From: Candidatus Zixiibacteriota bacterium | Lineage (GTDB): Bacteria > Zixibacteria > MSB-5A5 > JAUVRN01 | Assembly (NCBI GenBank): GCA_030597645.1 | Contig: JAUVRN010000108.1 | Location: 1 to 6,743, forward strand | Length of the DNA: 6,743 bases | Direction: 5' to 3' | Translations under genes and position numbers: made by a program | Shown: positions 6,308 through 6,743 of the stretch, in pieces | Layout of the letters: every line of letters begins with the position of its first letter | How positions within the stretch are numbered: the stretch's first letter is position 1 | The notes under the pieces: generated by a model | What the model was told of the DNA's origin: nothing | Database searches by the model: none | The model's input: only the letters and a program-made list of their open reading frames with translations

Positions 6308-6743
6308 ATGTCAAGCGCTATAACCAACGAGGCTCCGCGGGTCCTGGTCACGGGTGCATCCGGATTCATAGGCCGACATCTCGTATCGGCACTGACAGAC
6401 CGTGGTGCACATGTGCGCGTTCTGGCACGCCGTTCATCCGATCTTGGGCCACTCCACGACGTTCGCTTCGAACGCTGCGAGGGTGACCTCACCGATCCCC
6501 ACTCTCTGGCACAGGCGGTCGACGGGGTGGACTACATCTATCATTCGGGTGGCCTGATCAAGGCACCGGACGACGAGACCTTTATCGCGGTCAACGGGGA
6601 CGGCACGAGAAATCTATGCGCGGCTGCCAAGGCCGGCGCTCCACGGCTCAAGCGATTCCTGTATATCTCGTCCATGGCCGCATCCGGCCCCGGTCCAGTC
6701 GGCAAGCTCATCGACGAAGAGATGCCGGTGAGGCCGATCACAC
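6308..6743 (+). CDS. cerR: NAD(P)-dependent epimerase/dehydratase-type SDR, probable ceramide reductase CerR (3' partial)
   Basis: The frame opens at ATG 6308 and runs off the right edge after 145 codons. Residues 11-22 give a first beta strand plus TGASGFIG, the extended-SDR dinucleotide-binding motif. GDLTDP (59-64), HSGGLIKA (79-86), the VNGDGTRNL helix (95-103) and the strand FLYISSMAASG (117-127), which carries the catalytic Ser/Thr region, follow in the family's order. The YxxxK catalytic pair would lie beyond the window. A start at 6308 puts the strand at the usual distance from the N terminus; AGGCGG (6291-6296) is a possible ribosome site with a slightly long spacing. In Caulobacter an SDR of this type (CerR) reduces the 3-keto group in ceramide synthesis. 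Divergent placement beside spt-bcerS supports the same role here, but the SDR fold alone would also fit a sugar epimerase. Confidence 0.75.
   Translation, partial: MSSAITNEAPRVLVTGASGFIGRHLVSALTDRGAHVRVLARRSSDLGPLHDVRFERCEGDLTDPHSLAQAVDGVDYIYHSGGLIKAPDDETFIAVNGDGTRNLCAAAKAGAPRLKRFLYISSMAASGPGPVGKLIDEEMPVRPIT

Noticed and set aside
1..6743. CRISPR array, tRNA, rRNA, insertion sequence or attachment site
   Set aside because: No regularly spaced repeats, cloverleaf, rRNA segments, transposase or terminal inverted repeats with target duplications were seen.

Overview
The window is GC-rich, densely coding bacterial DNA. It carries an interrupted signalling/TPR gene on the left, a B12-binding radical SAM gene in the middle, and the core of a bacterial ceramide (sphingolipid) pathway on the right. 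The left-hand architecture (membrane segment, CsgG/TolB-N-like domain, TPRs) together with sphingolipid genes fits a Gram-negative-type phylum such as Gemmatimonadota, Latescibacterota or a relative. The phylum is inference; no rRNA or marker gene is present.

Positions 1-2030 (+): one continuous reading frame that enters from the left edge and is broken by two in-frame TAG codons, at 561-563 and 1932-1934. Coding signal continues in the same frame across both, and both fall where Tyr would be expected. Positions 2031-2198 are non-coding and hold a plausible sigma70-type promoter for the next gene. Positions 2199-3761 (+): a 520-aa cobalamin-binding/radical SAM enzyme of unknown substrate. Positions 3762-3836: a short gap between convergent genes with two weak hairpins.

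Positions 3837-6202 (-): a two-gene operon, spt then bcerS, joined by a 4-bp GTGA overlap. spt encodes serine palmitoyltransferase, which condenses serine with an acyl thioester to 3-ketosphinganine. bcerS encodes the GNAT-fold bacterial ceramide synthase, which N-acylates the sphingoid intermediate. Positions 6203-6307: a divergent intergenic region with a perfect 9-bp inverted repeat. From 6308 (+) to the right edge: the N-terminal 145 residues of an NAD(P)-dependent epimerase/dehydratase-type SDR, best read as CerR, the reductase that completes the three-enzyme ceramide route known from Caulobacter. The dedicated acyl carrier protein and acyl-ACP synthetase of that route are not in the window and may lie to the right.

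The two points most worth a second look are the paired in-frame amber codons in the left gene and the compact divergent spt-bcerS/cerR arrangement with a palindrome in its control region.
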